A DNA stretch of 64,000 nucleotides from Ctena decussata (lineage: Eukaryota; Mollusca; Bivalvia; Lucinida; Lucinidae): NCBI GenBank assembly GCA_963989385.1, contig OZ022508.1, positions 52,677,087 to 52,741,086 on the forward strand. The letters run 5' to 3'. Positions 44,234 to 56,410 of this stretch are shown piece after piece (position 1 is the stretch's first letter; each line of letters begins with the position of its first letter). The translations under genes were made by a program, and so were the position numbers. The notes under the pieces are model-generated. The model was given only the letters and a program-made list of their open reading frames with translations. It was not told the DNA's origin and made no database searches.

Positions 44234-44875
44234 ATATTGATAATAATTAATGATAATAATTTTAGTAGTGATAATGATAATTCAAATAATAAATGTAATG
44301 AAATACCTTTGGTGTCTTGTGATTTTCACTATAAGACTTTCAATTTATAACCTGCTATAGTGTGTTGCTTTCAAGTCGAGAAGTGTAAGTAAACTAAAGC
44401 ATCTTAACTTATCCGACATTTTATAAGAACCTAGTAGCCACCATTTTGTTTGGCACGTGCTACCTGTTTCCGTTTGCGCACGCGGTTACACCAGATGACA
44501 CGACAGATAAAATCGTTATCATGTCTTAATTGCTATTAAGCATCAAACAAATATGTAGAGTGTGTTCATTTGAATGGTAAAATGGGCAGATTTTGTGATA
44601 TGAGAATGTTTAACAATTTGATGGGCATCACTTTTTTGAAAACTAATATGACAAAATTGATGTCCATATCGATGGCAATGTAATAATAATAAATGGTACA
44701 TGTATAAGCATCCGCTGAGATGTCACACGCCATTTATGCAATATTTATTCATTTTTTTATTTATTTATTTGATATTTTTTCTTAATGATTATACTATTAA
44801 AACATTAGGAAATATGTTTAGGACCAGGCGTTTTCACACCTATAAGTGAAAAATGGAGTAATCCGTGAATTTTTG

Positions 44876-44919
<44 letters not shown>

Positions 44920-45454
44920 CTGTGTAGGGGTGGGGTGGAGTGGTCAGGGGATATATTTTCATAATTTTTTGTCTTTAACAATCAAGTTTTAAAACCTGGT
45001 AGCCAGCTAGAAATAGCAGATAGAATCTGTCATTTAAAACGGCTCGCCCTGTACCTGTGATCAGCTCTAACAAATATATCACGGTCTTAAAGGCCAGTCG
45101 TAAAGCAGATTATATCACGAGCGTGGAGCGTGAGTAATATGCATACTTTCAGCTCCATTTGTTATTTTAGTTATTTGTTTTCATCGATATTCGAAGACCG
45201 TTGATCACAAGAATACCGCGGAATGCTATGTCGCACCTGCATGCATGGCGCTTCCACAGTAGCAGAGCTCATGGTAGGAAGAAAGTGTAAGCAAGGTTTG
45301 CTGTTGTTTTATTGTTTTACATCCACGATAAACAGCTATGGTCATATCGGGACGGTCAGTTACCCTAACCACACTATTCCTGGGTAGGCTTAGACCTCAT
45401 AAACGGTTAACCAGTACTAAGTGCACATACTATCGCTAGTAACATACAACTGCC
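44234..45454. other. Intergenic with (TG)n and a weak SINE-like stretch
   Basis: A TG run lies at 44878-44917. Near 45345-45420 a stretch with CGGGACGGTCAG resembles sequence at 53565-53610 (GGGACGGTCAG), a possible decayed SINE family. No gene is supported. Confidence 0.4.
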
Positions 45455-45479
45455 CTTAAGGTGTGACAACTATAGGTAC

Positions 45480-46310
45480 AAAATTAAACAGACTTGGACT
45501 TGCAAGTAAGGAAAGGTGAAAATTTAAAAAAAAAAAACTGAAATAGTTTCATACATGGATGTTTCTAACACAAATTTTATCAAAATCTGTTCAGCGGTTC
45601 TTAAGATATTGCCATTTTCATGTTTTGCTATGTTTTAGTAAAGGTGGATGGCAGCAATCTTGGCTGGCCATTTGGCAAAAAATAAATGAAATAGCTATAT
45701 GCAAGTGTCATTCCAACAAAAATGGACCAAATCCATTCTGGAGTTCTTGAGATATTGCCATTTTCATGTCTTTGCTATTTTTAGTAACGGCGGTTGCCGC
45801 CATCTTGGACGGTAGACTGCCAAAATTAAAAAAAAAAAAAAAAAAAAAACCCATAAAAAAATGTCTTTCAAGAACCAATTTGATAATTTTGAGAAAAATC
45901 AGTTCAGCGTTTATCGATTTATTGGCATTCGAGCAAAATCTGGACTCTTAAACCAAAGGTAGGTCACTGTGAGCTAATTCCGCAACAGATTATTTTCATT
46001 TTTATAATTTTGAAAAACAAGGTTCTACTATAATGCTTTATGCAAAATTTAAACGTTGCATTTTTGTTTGTTTGCTATTATCAGTAACAGCGACCAGCTT
46101 GAATTCTCACCGTGGCTGAATTTCTGTAATCTGAAGCCCTGTAGTCTGGCCATGCTCCACATGCAATTTGAGAACCATGGGTGCAGTGATTTGGAGAAAT
46201 TAATTGAACAAACCTTAACGCCAGGGTCGTCGTAAATGTGAACTGAATGACGGACGGACGGAAAACCGGACACCTACATCGCACCTTCCTAAAGCAGGTG
46301 CGACAAAAAC
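45480..46310 (-). mobile_element. Uninterrupted copy of the GTCGCACCTGCT repeat
   Basis: On the minus strand it starts GTCGCACCTGCTTTAGG and contains in order the segments found on the two sides of the Ngaro element. An internal poly-T/A tract (45827-45849) corresponds to the insertion site. Short minus-strand frames at 46049-46284 are not supported as genes. Confidence 0.65.
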
Positions 46311-46368
46311 AAGGACGACTTTCCTGCTCCCGAGCTTAGATTGATTTGAAACTTTGCAGATACATGTA

Positions 46369-46945
46369 TATACACCTGGAAAAAAAAGTTAAGCACCCCC
46401 TGTAAAAATTCATTTTTTTCCATCGAGCATCATAGAAAGAAAAAAACAGCTATTGAAATTGATTTTGAATGCAATTCAAAAATCGGCACATCTAACATGT
46501 TCTGACTGAATTTGGGGCCATCAATTGTCAAAAAGATGATACTTTTTTTTCTGGAATAGCAAGACGGTCCTATTTTATGTAGGGGTTGAACTTGACACTC
46601 TTATTCACGGACTCATTGAGTTACATAACTTTTACAAGCTTTAGACTTAATGTGCATGTCAAATCAGTCACTTCTGGATATAAACAACCAGTGAAACACG
46701 AAGCTCCTTGATTGCAGCCCTACAGTTAAACAAGCCACTTTTTTGTTCAAAATATAGCCCGCGATTTCAATTCACCTCCAACTGGTGCTCTTTCACTCCG
46801 ATATCAAGAAGCAGTATATCAAGGCTTAATAATTACGAAAAGAAATGGTTTGGAATACTACATGTATCAGTGAAAAGTTGTAAAAAGTTTAGATTACACT
46901 TCTGCAACAATAATTGGGAGTGCTTAACTTTTTTCCAGGTGTATA
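46369..46945. mobile_element. 577-bp Tc1/mariner-like MITE
   Basis: The left end TATACACCTGGAAAAAAAAG and the right end CTTTTTTCCAGGTGTATA are inverse copies; inner GTTAAGCA/TGCTTAAC continues the match over about 26 bp. TA lies at each border. No transposase frame. Confidence 0.85.
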
Positions 46946-49200
46946 TTAAAGACAAAGAGGATGGACTGATTCTAGGACCATTAAGTTCACTTTGTTGTTG
47001 ATGTTGTTGTTTGGGCTTGTTGAGAGGCCACAGTTCCTGGTAACTAAACCACAACAGGCACATTACCTCGGTCTTTTGATTTTAGCGTGCACATGTACAG
47101 TTCTTGTTAGTTGATCAGGCGGACGTGGCACCGATGTTCAATGGCATTACTATTCCTGCAGATTTTCACATTTAAAACTTTTCAAAATTACAAGCCTTCT
47201 TAAAGTGTGTATTCAATTAAAAACTATGCAAGGCTAAGGATATGGACATTTCTGATAGAGTAGCCTCGAACTGGTTTAAGTGATCCGGTATCTTTTTTAA
47301 GGGAAGCAACTCTGCCATTTTCATTTTTGCCTCCCTTCTAAATGAGAGCATCTGTTCCTTCAAGCGTTTTAGAAGGTTCGTCGCCTGGGGGCGCCAACAG
47401 GAAGTTACAAAAAGCAAACAAACGAAAAAAAAAAGCAAAAAAAAAAAAAAAAAAGCAGAGAATTAAATCATTTGAAAATAGTTTATAGGTTTGAGAAAAT
47501 CACAGGTTTCTACTGTATGAATTTCAGGTATCATCTCACTTATAATTCGAGAGGAGCATGGCATACACTGTATGTAGATCTGTTAACATAGCAACTATGG
47601 AATTACCAACTGTTGTGCATAGAACCTTGTCAAAATTACGTCTCGAAGACGCCACTTTTACATCAGTATGAGTTGATATGGTAACAGATACATGACGCCA
47701 TTTGTTCCGGAGCATGTATCCGCAGTGTCAACGGGGGAGAGTATTGCAGCTCACCCTCTAAAATCCAAATAAGCTCTAGCCAGTCTGTGCTTGTACGCAA
47801 ACTTAACATACGAAGTTCTTCTAACAGTTCATTACACAAAAGCAGAGAAGCAAGTATTTCAAGTTATTATTATTATTTCATATATGTATCTCATGCTAGG
47901 CTAGGTGCGGTTCTGGTAATGATTCTGAGATCGCCATTCATATGTCTTCGCAAAAACGTGTTGTCCTCTCTCATTAGAACAGCCTCGCCGAGAAAATTCT
48001 AATGAGGTATCACATTTGATATAATTTTATGAAGAATGTAGAGAAATGATCTCTAAATTATCGTCAAACCCGGCCTTATCTGAAGCTTTTTTATAGATGG
48101 GCCCGTCCTTCCGTCTTGTTGTCATGGTAACGTTGGTTTGGAGAATCAGAGGCGTTGTTCCTTCATAAGACAGTACCAGTAACCGAAGATTCTATCTCTG
48201 AAACTAAAACAAAGCAGTATAGGTTCCAGACATATACAATATTTTAAGCAACAGGAATTGACAGTCAACAAAATGCTTAGGGTCGAGTCGGGTAACTTCG
48301 GATAAGGATGTAATTTCGGACATACCAAACCATTGCAAACAGTGAAAATCCCATCAGGATTTTCACTGTTTGAAAATCCAGATGAGACGGCTCATCAGGA
48401 TTTTCACTGTTTGGCCAGTTATTTTTGTTTTAGTTCCAACCAACTGACATATAATGGAAACAATGTCACTGTCCGAATTTACCCGCTGCCCGAAGTTACC
48501 CGACTCTCCCCTACTGTCAACTCCTGTAACGTATGCCATTGTTTTACATTACATAGTATGTAACTTACAGTCCAACCTGACCATTTGTGAACAAAGACCA
48601 CCTGTCTACAATGACCACTTAAGATTCCCCTAATCCAAATCACTATGTAATGCACAGGTCTGTGAACAGAGACCACATGTGTACTAGGACCAGAGGACAG
48701 TTAAATACTTTCCAAATTCATATTTTCCACTGAACAAAGACCACTTTTACTTTGAATAGCATTGAACAAAGTTGTAGATTAGGCAATTTATTTTAAGTAC
48801 ATGTAGCTGTCACATCTTACCGGATAACGTTAACGGACAGCCGACGGATTACAATTTTTTTAATCCGTTTCTTTCCGTTCGCACTGATAATGCATTTCTT
48901 GTCTGTTTCTCGTTCGGCAAATGCGCTCCTTGTCAGGCGAGGTCCGTTCAATCCGACGGGAAGCTTTGTGTATACACATACACAAAACTTGGAACGGACT
49001 CCACCGGAAAAAGGCGCCCGCTGGATGTGCGGCAGCTATGCGCTGGTATGCGTTTTGTTCGGAACTCGTTCGTTTTTTTCTGCACTTGTCCACTTCGCAT
49101 CCGTTGATTTCCGGCGGACCTGAATTGCGGCCGGACTACTATATGACATGCAACGGGTCAATCTGTGGTGTTTAGGCGACTGACCGCATGTTCAGTGGAC
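46946..49200. other. Intergenic, one GCAAACAG hairpin
   Basis: A poly-A run lies at about 47438-47454. At 48335-48415 CAAACAGTGAAAATCC and its inverse form a perfect short hairpin, and the right arm is repeated a second time. Around 48830-49140 is a CG-richer foldback (AAGCTTTGTGTAT with ATACACAAAACTT). No gene is supported. Confidence 0.4.
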
Positions 49201-49422
49201 GATTACTGGCAATGAACGTATGGAAATTGACGAATATCGGGTGTGAAACGGTGGTCTACCTGATGACGTAAACAGCTACTGGGGAATAATAAAACGTAGT
49301 ATCCCTGCCTCACTCTCTCATTATCTTCTTGTACGTCGTGGATAAGGACCTTCCGGAACTTTGAGGACCATCAACCCCGTGGCGGGTTTCTAAGACTTCT
49401 AAGTCTTTCTCTAGCACCGACA

Positions 49423-49474
49423 ATGGCTGAGATCTTGCAGTCTTGCGTTTCAGTTTTCCTAGTCTTCGCTCTTG
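49423..49474 (+). CDS. Candidate first coding exon, secretory signal peptide
   Basis: ATG in a purine-initiated context (GACAATGG) opens a 17-codon segment ending at G followed by the strong donor GTAAGT (49475). The peptide (MAEILQSCVSVFLVFAL) has a short polar N-terminus and a hydrophobic core, typical of a signal peptide cut by a phase-1 intron. TATA-like AATAATAAAA is about 140 nt upstream (49285). Downstream exons were not identified on this strand, so the protein is unknown. It could be a chance match, but the start, hydrophobic core and donor together are suggestive. Confidence 0.5.
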
Positions 49475-49616
49475 GTAAGTCAGCAAATGTATGCCCGATT
49501 TTCACCGGACTATACATACTCGTCCTGTCAGTCACGTTACCCGTACAAAATCGTTTTTTTTTTAAACGTTCAAAGAACGTTTTGTCAGTTTCTCGTGCGT
49601 TGCACTCTCGTTTTGG

Positions 49617-49793
49617 CCAGTCTGATTAGATTTTTAGATGTGAACTTAAAGGGTAGCTAAGGGCATAAGTTAGCTCAAAGCGGACAGCGAAGACTCTGAT
49701 CATACTGGGCAGATGCCCAGGCTGATCTGAGTCTTCGCTGGGCGCACATGCCACTTTGTTGGTTTTGTCGTGTCGCAGCTCAAATGTTTTGCG
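49617..49793. mobile_element. Foldback MITE, family A (copy 3, truncated)
   Basis: The right half is intact (CAGGCTGATCTGAGTCTTCG to TTGGTTTTGTCGTGTCGC); the left arm is mostly missing. It lies about 140 nt inside the presumed intron after the signal-peptide exon. Confidence 0.75.
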
Positions 49794-50756
49794 TCAAGTA
49801 TCCTCAAGCCATTTTGCGTCGTAAAAAAGATCATGATTAGCCAACTTTAAACAACTAAAACGTCCGTGAGTTTCACATGAATTTTTTTGAAACTAGGTTT
49901 GCATTTATGTGGCCGTTTCTAAATCTTTTCAATAAAATCGAGCATAATTTCTGGGGTCCGTAAGAATATTGGCATAGCTTTACAATAAGTAGAAATTAAT
50001 AACTGAATGTAACTAACCCATTCGGCTCCATCAAATAGCCGTTATTTTCTTCGGTGCCTAGACGTAAGAATTACGAAAACTAAAAAATGCCCACCTAAGT
50101 TATACATATTTGGCATTTGCGCCGTCATGACCATATAAGCACTACGAATATTCAGTGGAGCTTGCGCATAGTATATGCAGTCTCATCAAGGTAAGCTTCA
50201 TAATTTTATATGAGCCAGTTGACCACCAGCCTGGTTTGCGCCTGCGCAATTGTGACAAAGCTTTAAAACAGGCTCCCTATTATGCGTAACATTGTGACAA
50301 CATTTTAATGATCGTTGATGCGACGTCATGCGTGGCGTTGCGGGGGTGGTAGGGACGGGCACATTCGGCACTGGAGCATCCTGCTTTTATTGGCTTAAAG
50401 AAGGAAAAGGGTCTGCAGTAGGTGAGGGTGGATTTTTTCTCTCGACTGTGCTGTCTTCTCTCTGGACTGAAATACTGTCTCTAAGGACCGTTAACCCCCC
50501 AACTCCCACCAAAACAACAAACCAACCAATCATGGCGTAGCACAGAGTTTGATACGACGTTGGTTTAACGTTGGGTGCTCATTTTAATCGTTCTTACCTA
50601 GTTTTACTCTGGAAGTAGGAAACAACTGACGTCAGGACGTAGCCCTTGGGCACTTCAAAGTCTATTGGCTCAGCCCATGTGTTGGCCCATGTCAGCTTGC
50701 AGTCTTGCATAGTATGATCTGTTGACAACAATTATCACAAGAGGACCGTTGGTCCT
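49794..50756. other. Intergenic or intron, nothing recognised
   Basis: An open frame at 50328-50540 (70 residues, glycine-rich start) has no recognisable domain. No repeats matched. Confidence 0.35.
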
Positions 50757-52292
50757 GTAGCTCACCTGAGTCTATTCATCCTCAGCATTCAAGAGTAAGC
50801 CAGTTACTCTGAATATGGCTGAATTTCGTCCGGAATTTTATGCTTGTCCTAGTTAATATCAGCAAGTTTGATGAAGTTTCAATACAAAAATAAAGTCGCT
50901 GTGCCCGTGACAAGGTCAAATATGGGCTATTTAAGCATTCAAGGGCAAGTAACTCCAAGGCAAAATGTACAATATAGCCAAATTTCGAACTCGTCTGAGA
51001 GTTTATGCCTGTCCTGAATATAAGCAAGTTTGATCAAGTTCCAATAAAAAATAAAGTTGCTATGCCCAGGACATTTTCCTTTTTGTAAGTCTATGGGAAA
51101 TTTTTTCGGTCATTAAGGGCAAGTAACTCCGAAATGAATATTCTGATCTGGACCAAATTCAATTTCGAAAGTTTATTTTATGCCTATTCTGATTATCTGC
51201 AAGTTTCACTAAGTTGCACTTAAAAATAGCCTTTCGGTTGCCATGGCGTTCAATCAAACTCAACGCTTTGGAAAATATCATATGGTTGGTAGAGGACTAC
51301 TCCAAGAACATTTCTGTAAAACCTTTGTAAATATATCTGCACTTACACAAAAATAAATGCCAATTTCCACTTTTCCCATCATAAGTATATAGAAACTTTA
51401 AATTGCCACAGCAACCAAGCACACATATCACACAATCATATGGATTCACATTATACCTGACATTATGGATTAGTCTGGCATTGCCAATGACCATGGCCCC
51501 ATACTATTCATAGGTCACTGTGACCTACATTTCATGGTTCAGTGATTGTGAGAATCGGGCAACCATGAGGCGCGCTTTGTTGTCCTCTGACAATTCTTGT
51601 CTAGTTATTCAGTTGCCAGGGCAACCATCCAAATTGTGCAATTTGCAAAATTTCATGCGGCTGATAGAGGACTGTAAAATTTGCAGAGACATAGCAATAT
51701 TTGCAAATTTTCGTTTTTCCCATTATAAGTCAGTGGCAACTTTGAGATCCCATAGCAACCAAACTGCAATGCTGAAGCAATTGCCATTAAAAATATAATA
51801 CTTTCTAGAAGCTAGTACCAAAATTCTTTTCGTAAAGTTTGGGCTTTAGTGGCCACATAGTTTTGGAGGAGATGATTTAGTAATATCTTTCTATTTTTAA
51901 CCATTCGGTGCCATGGCAACCAGCCAAAGTGTGGAATTTGCATAAATTCCATGCGATTGATAGAGGACTACTCTAGGAAAATTTCTAAACATGTTCTGCC
52001 AATATCTGAAGTGACATAGCCATAAATGTGATTGTTCTATTTTCCCTTTACAAGTAAAGGAAAATTTAAGTTGCTATAACAACCAAAGTTCTAAAGCGAT
52101 TTGGATAAAACAGTACTATTGCTTTCCCGCTGCCTATACATACTATATATGAAATTTGGTAATAATGGACCTTGTAGCTTCAGAGGAGATGTTTGAAAAT
52201 GTTGACGGGCGGAAGGAAGACGGACGATGGATGGACGGACGATACCTGCCTTTACTCTAAGCTCACGTGTGAGCCTTCGGTTCAGGTGAGCT
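50757..52292 (-). mobile_element. AGCTCACC-family element
   Basis: Left end GTAGCTCACCTGAGTC, right end AGCCTTCGGTTCAGGTGAGC with a (GACG)n-like run just inside (52205-52240). Modules repeat AAGGGCAAGTAACTCC (50943, 51116) and CATAGCAACCAAA-type words. Confidence 0.75.
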
Positions 52293-52488
52293 AATAAAAC
52301 GCATAGATGCATAAAGAAAGGAAGAAAGAAAAACAAAGATTTGTAAAAGGTTACATTATACGACAGTGCTTGGTAACACTGGAAGGCAACTGACAAACAC
52401 AGTTCTGAAAAAGAATCTGATTATCGATCACAGATCTGATGGTTGCTAGAATCATCGATCACGGATCTTTACACAGTTCGAATATTTA

Positions 52489-52542
52489 CGCTATAGGACC
52501 CTGACCTTATGCAATGTATTCTTCGAGCAAACATGGCGGACA
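52489..52542 (+). repeat. Left arm of a 2.7-kb inverted pair, with ATG
   Basis: CGCTATAGGACCCTGACCTT and the following 34 nt recur inverted at 55102-55156. It contains ATGGCGGAC at 52533. A frame of about 27 codons follows but no donor is obvious. Confidence 0.7.
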
Positions 52543-54012
52543 CTGTCAACACGCCGGGAGTGGCCTCTCCGACTGAATTTAAATTTAAAAGCTTTTATGT
52601 CTTATTTAGATAGTCATACTCATTTAGGTTTTAAAAAATTAGTGATATTTCGTCTTGATTTAACAAATACTGACTAGATTGTTGCATTTTAGTTTCGAGT
52701 TGCACAAACATGTGCTTTGCTCACCATTTTTATCGACGGCATATTTTACATGTATAAAAAAAAACATGAAATCAGCAAACTAAAAATATTGATCAGGTTA
52801 TTTATTGCATGGGCTAGTAAGATATTCAAGACAAAAGATGTTTTCTTTAAAGGTCGAAAAGAGATGTTATTTACGAGAAAAACAACATTTTAGTCTACTG
52901 TACACAATCAAAATGTTCCCCAGCCCTGGCCAGTAATTTCGAGCATGGTCACATTCCACGGAACGGGTATTCTGAGTAATAAAGGAGTGGTTTTATGGTG
53001 AAAATTTTGAACGGGTATTCTGAGCGAGGGCAATCGGAGAGAATGCACATTCTTTTAGCAAAAAATAAGAACATTACTATGCGAAACTATACCGGGAGCT
53101 AACTCACAAGACACGTGTTCTACCCAAACCTGTGAAAAATAAGATAAATTGCTAATCGCAACCCATGCTGACAATTTCTGCTGTTATAAATTATAACCTG
53201 TCAAGCTTTGAGCAAATTTAAAGAGTAACTACACTTCAGGAACTGACCGAACCAGATCCCAAACCCCATCCCCAACATCAAAGGGAAAGACCGACAAAGA
53301 CATCCCAACAAACAATAAATTACAAGTGATAAGCCGAGTCAGCAGCTCTTTCCCAAATAGATGGCAACTCAGCTATCTTTATTGAACTAAATAATTTAGA
53401 CCAACAGACGGGTTACAACGGACTAAGCAAATTATATGAAAAACATTTAACAATTATTTTTACATATTTTCTATTTTTATGATAGAAGGATTAAACTGAG
53501 AACACAATAAATTAAACAGCACCGAACATAAAACAAATGCAACCGCAACAAAAGTACCGCCTTGGGACGGTCAGTAATAACTACTGGGGGTTTAAACCGG
53601 TTTTACTGGGCCCAAACCTTCACCCTCACCCTCCGCTGCGGTGCACACAATTAGTTGGTAGTTCGGTTCGTATGGAGGTCCCCTAACTCATCAGAGAGTC
53701 ATCACGGTCAACAATTAAGATCAAGAAAAGACCGTGATGAAGCAAGGATGAGGACTCGACAGACAAAACGTGTTGAGACACCTTCAAGCCTTCTGCTTAA
53801 TGCCTCTCTCCCTCCTTCTCTCTCTCTCTTTCGCTCTATGCTTATGCATTTGATTTTCTCTATTGAGATAAAAGGTGTGAAGATTGGACGCCTTGTTAGT
53901 TATGGTACCAAAATACCTTCTATAAAGAAAACAAACAAAAACAATCAATCATTCAAACAAACAAAAACAGAGTAATAAGAAAGCTATCCTAAGTGTTTCC
54001 TCCTTCCAAAAG
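52543..54012. other. Interior of the inverted pair, left side
   Basis: Contains AACGGGTATTCTGAG twice (52972, 53019), inversely matched by CTCAGAATACCCGCCC at about 54637, so the inverted relation continues inward. No gene is supported; a frame at 53655-53975 has no known domain. Confidence 0.4.
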
Positions 54013-54014
54013 CA

Positions 54015-54257
54015 GGCCCCGAGGTTATAAAACTGTTTTTGTGCTCAACTCAGCTGAGCATGGAATTTTCTCTGCTGATAAATATGAAAATGCCAACTAA
54101 TGTTGGCATTTTCACATTTATAAGCAGAGAAAATTACATACTCAGCTAAACTGAGCAAGAAAACAACTGTACTTATCAGTAATTTGCCATTTATTAGCAG
54201 GTAAAATTTCATGCTCAGCTGAGTTGAGCATGAAAAAGGTTTTATAACCTCGGGGCC
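54015..54257. mobile_element. Foldback MITE, family B (copy 2)
   Basis: GGCCCCGAGGTTATAAAAC and its inverse at the ends, about 90 percent similar to 28582-28823 by eye, including the inner CAACTAATGTTGGC palindrome. Confidence 0.87.
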
Positions 54258-54259
54258 TG

Positions 54260-55061
54260 ATTGCCTTATTTTCTTCATGAGTTTATTTACTTTTCAAATT
54301 CCAGAAGGCTATAAAGCCCATGAGGACATTACATATCATACATATGATGGCATAAGTGTTGTAAAGTACATTAACTAATTACACAAATAAATAACCATGC
54401 GTAATGTATTTCATTTTTTTTTATTTATCATACCGATATTACCAACTGATGCCAATAGGTGACATGTACAGTAATGTACAAGGGATTATCTTTATATACA
54501 TTGCTGTGCACAACAAGAGAAATTAAATGCCTAGGATATACCATAAGTGTATGCATTCAAAGATTCCGATAAATCATTAATAACATTAATACAATCTTTC
54601 GATACTCGGGACTTAGTACCCGTACGTTATTTGACTCAGAATACCCGCCCAATGCAAATTATGCGATCAAAATACCCGTCCAGTACTGCTAAAAAAAATG
54701 ACTGTTTTGCACGCGGTTTTGGAACTTTAAGTATGTGTACAGTGAACAGAATCAGTGATTTTTTCAAATCTTCTACAAGGTATCATTTACTTCTTTTTCA
54801 TTTTACTAAGTAAAATCAAATAGACGTTTATTGAAAAAGAATACGTGCGAAATTTAACTTTTGAAGACGTTTTTTTGCTCTTTAAAGATGACCAAGTAGA
54901 TGCAGAATATGTGAGCAGAGCCACGCGATCACCTTTCTGGGTTAATTATGTTGCACATACCAGTCGACTGAACGAAAATTGCATGCACTTACAAGGTCTA
55001 GACACAGACTGAGCTTAAAATGCATTTTACTTGGTCCTACGTGAGAATAAACGCCACTTAC
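54260..55061. other. Interior of the inverted pair, right side
   Basis: AT-rich. If 55062-55109 is a true first exon, this is its intron. No further exon was recognised. Confidence 0.35.
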
Positions 55062-55109
55062 ATCGGTAGAATCTCCAGTGTCACCATCTGTTATCCTCGC
55101 GTCGGCCAT
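55062..55109 (-). CDS. Candidate first coding exon (16 codons) with GTAAGT donor
   Basis: On the minus strand AACAAAATGGCC gives a good initiation context; sixteen codons (MADARITDGDTGDSTD) end in phase 0 at the donor GTAAGTGG (55061). The upstream sequence, with the inverted copy at 52489, includes CTATAGGACC. The peptide is acidic and not a signal peptide. No downstream exon was found. Alternatively the whole is the inner part of a TIR of a 2.7-kb element and the donor is incidental. Confidence 0.4.
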
Positions 55110-55156
55110 TTTGTTTGCTCGAAAAATACATTGCATAAGGTCAGGGTCCTATAGCG
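55102..55156 (-). repeat. Right arm of the 2.7-kb inverted pair
   Basis: The minus strand repeats 52489-52542 with few substitutions and a 2-nt insertion before the ATG. Both arms point inward, as terminal inverted repeats would. Confidence 0.7.
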
Positions 55157-55400
55157 TGATATTTATGTGAACTAAATTATCGTCATTTATATTCATTTAT
55201 GACTGCGCGGAACATGGCTGACTAAAGCTGTAATAACAATATAAGATAGCAGTGCGCATAATCAAATACATATTGTAACAACGTACCTACAGCAAGGTAC
55301 TGTCTTGACTATTTTCCATTTTCTGTGAAGAAAATCTGACTTATAGCAAGGTACTGCCGTTGACTATAAAGAAATCCTGATTTACATACTGTCTACCATT

Positions 55401-56410
55401 TTAAGTGACATTTGTTGCATAGCCAGACAATTGTCGATATCTCGAACATTGATATCTCAAAGTACCCTTTTTTATCAAATCTTCCACAGCAAGAGCGTCA
55501 ATGTCATCGGCAAACCGCAGATTGGTAAAAGCTCTGCCGCCTATGCTAACCTTTCCATCATGTTCTTCCAGAGCATCGAGGAAAATGCTGGAGTGGGTGG
55601 GTAAGAGAGGGCATCCTTGCCTAACTCCAACTGTTGTTCTGAACCATTCTCCTGTGCTGCCATTCATATGGAATGCACTTATAGCCTTGTCATAGAGGTG
55701 CTCAATGGCGCGAACTAGATTTGCATTGATATTTGTTCTTCCGCATGGTGGCCAGTTGATGTTGGAGGTACTTTTCACATAGGACTCTTGGGTTGAAGAT
55801 CTGTTCTATAGTGCTTCTTCCAGCTCTGAACCCAACCTGTACTTCAGAGATAATCTTTTTAGCTTGGGGTTTGAGCCTGTTCAAAACGATTTTCAGCATG
55901 ACCTTACTCGGATGACTGATGAGGCTGATAGTTCTGTAGTTCTGGCAGATCTAGAGCTGTAGGTTGCCCTTTTAAGGGAGTGTAACTATCAGCGATTAAG
56001 TCCATGAAGTCGGCCATTCTCCTGTTCTCCAGATGTTGTTGCAGATCTTTGTAAAAAGCATCTATCATGGTCTCCCCGCCTGCTTGAACAAGTTCTGCTG
56101 GTATATTATCAACTCCGGCAGACTTCCCTTTATTTAGTGCAGCGACTGCAATCTCTACTTTCTCCCGAAGGATGGGTTGTAGATCTTCTGGGTGCTGAGT
56201 GCAATCCAGAACTGTATTGTCACCATGAATCTCATGGTTGTATAGCTCCGAGCATTATTCTCTCCATCTGCTGAGAGTCTCCCGTTCTTCTGTTAGTCAT
56301 TTTCCAGACTGGATAGTTGTGGATCTATCCTGCTTCTTCGAAGGTAGATCCTTAACCAGCTAATATGATTGCTTGCTGTTGTTTTTGTTCACGCAAGTTT
56401 CGGTCTCACA
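55401..56410 (-). pseudogene. Decayed LINE reverse transcriptase
   Basis: On the minus strand from about 56400 downward the sequence encodes successive, frame-broken pieces of a non-LTR RT. The 55702-55899 frame has MLKIVLNRLKP and VGFRAGRSTIEQIF (fingers). The 55401-55778 frame has FRTTVGVRQGCPL (motif B) and LRFADDIDALA (motif C with the Asp pair). Motif A is lost at the break between the frames. Several frameshifts and stops make it inactive. The flanking 56000-56400 part is the upstream region of the same ORF. Confidence 0.82.

Noticed and set aside
45345..45420. Possible SINE sharing GGGACGGTCAG with 53565-53610
   Set aside because: Only a short match; no convincing A/B boxes and no tail.
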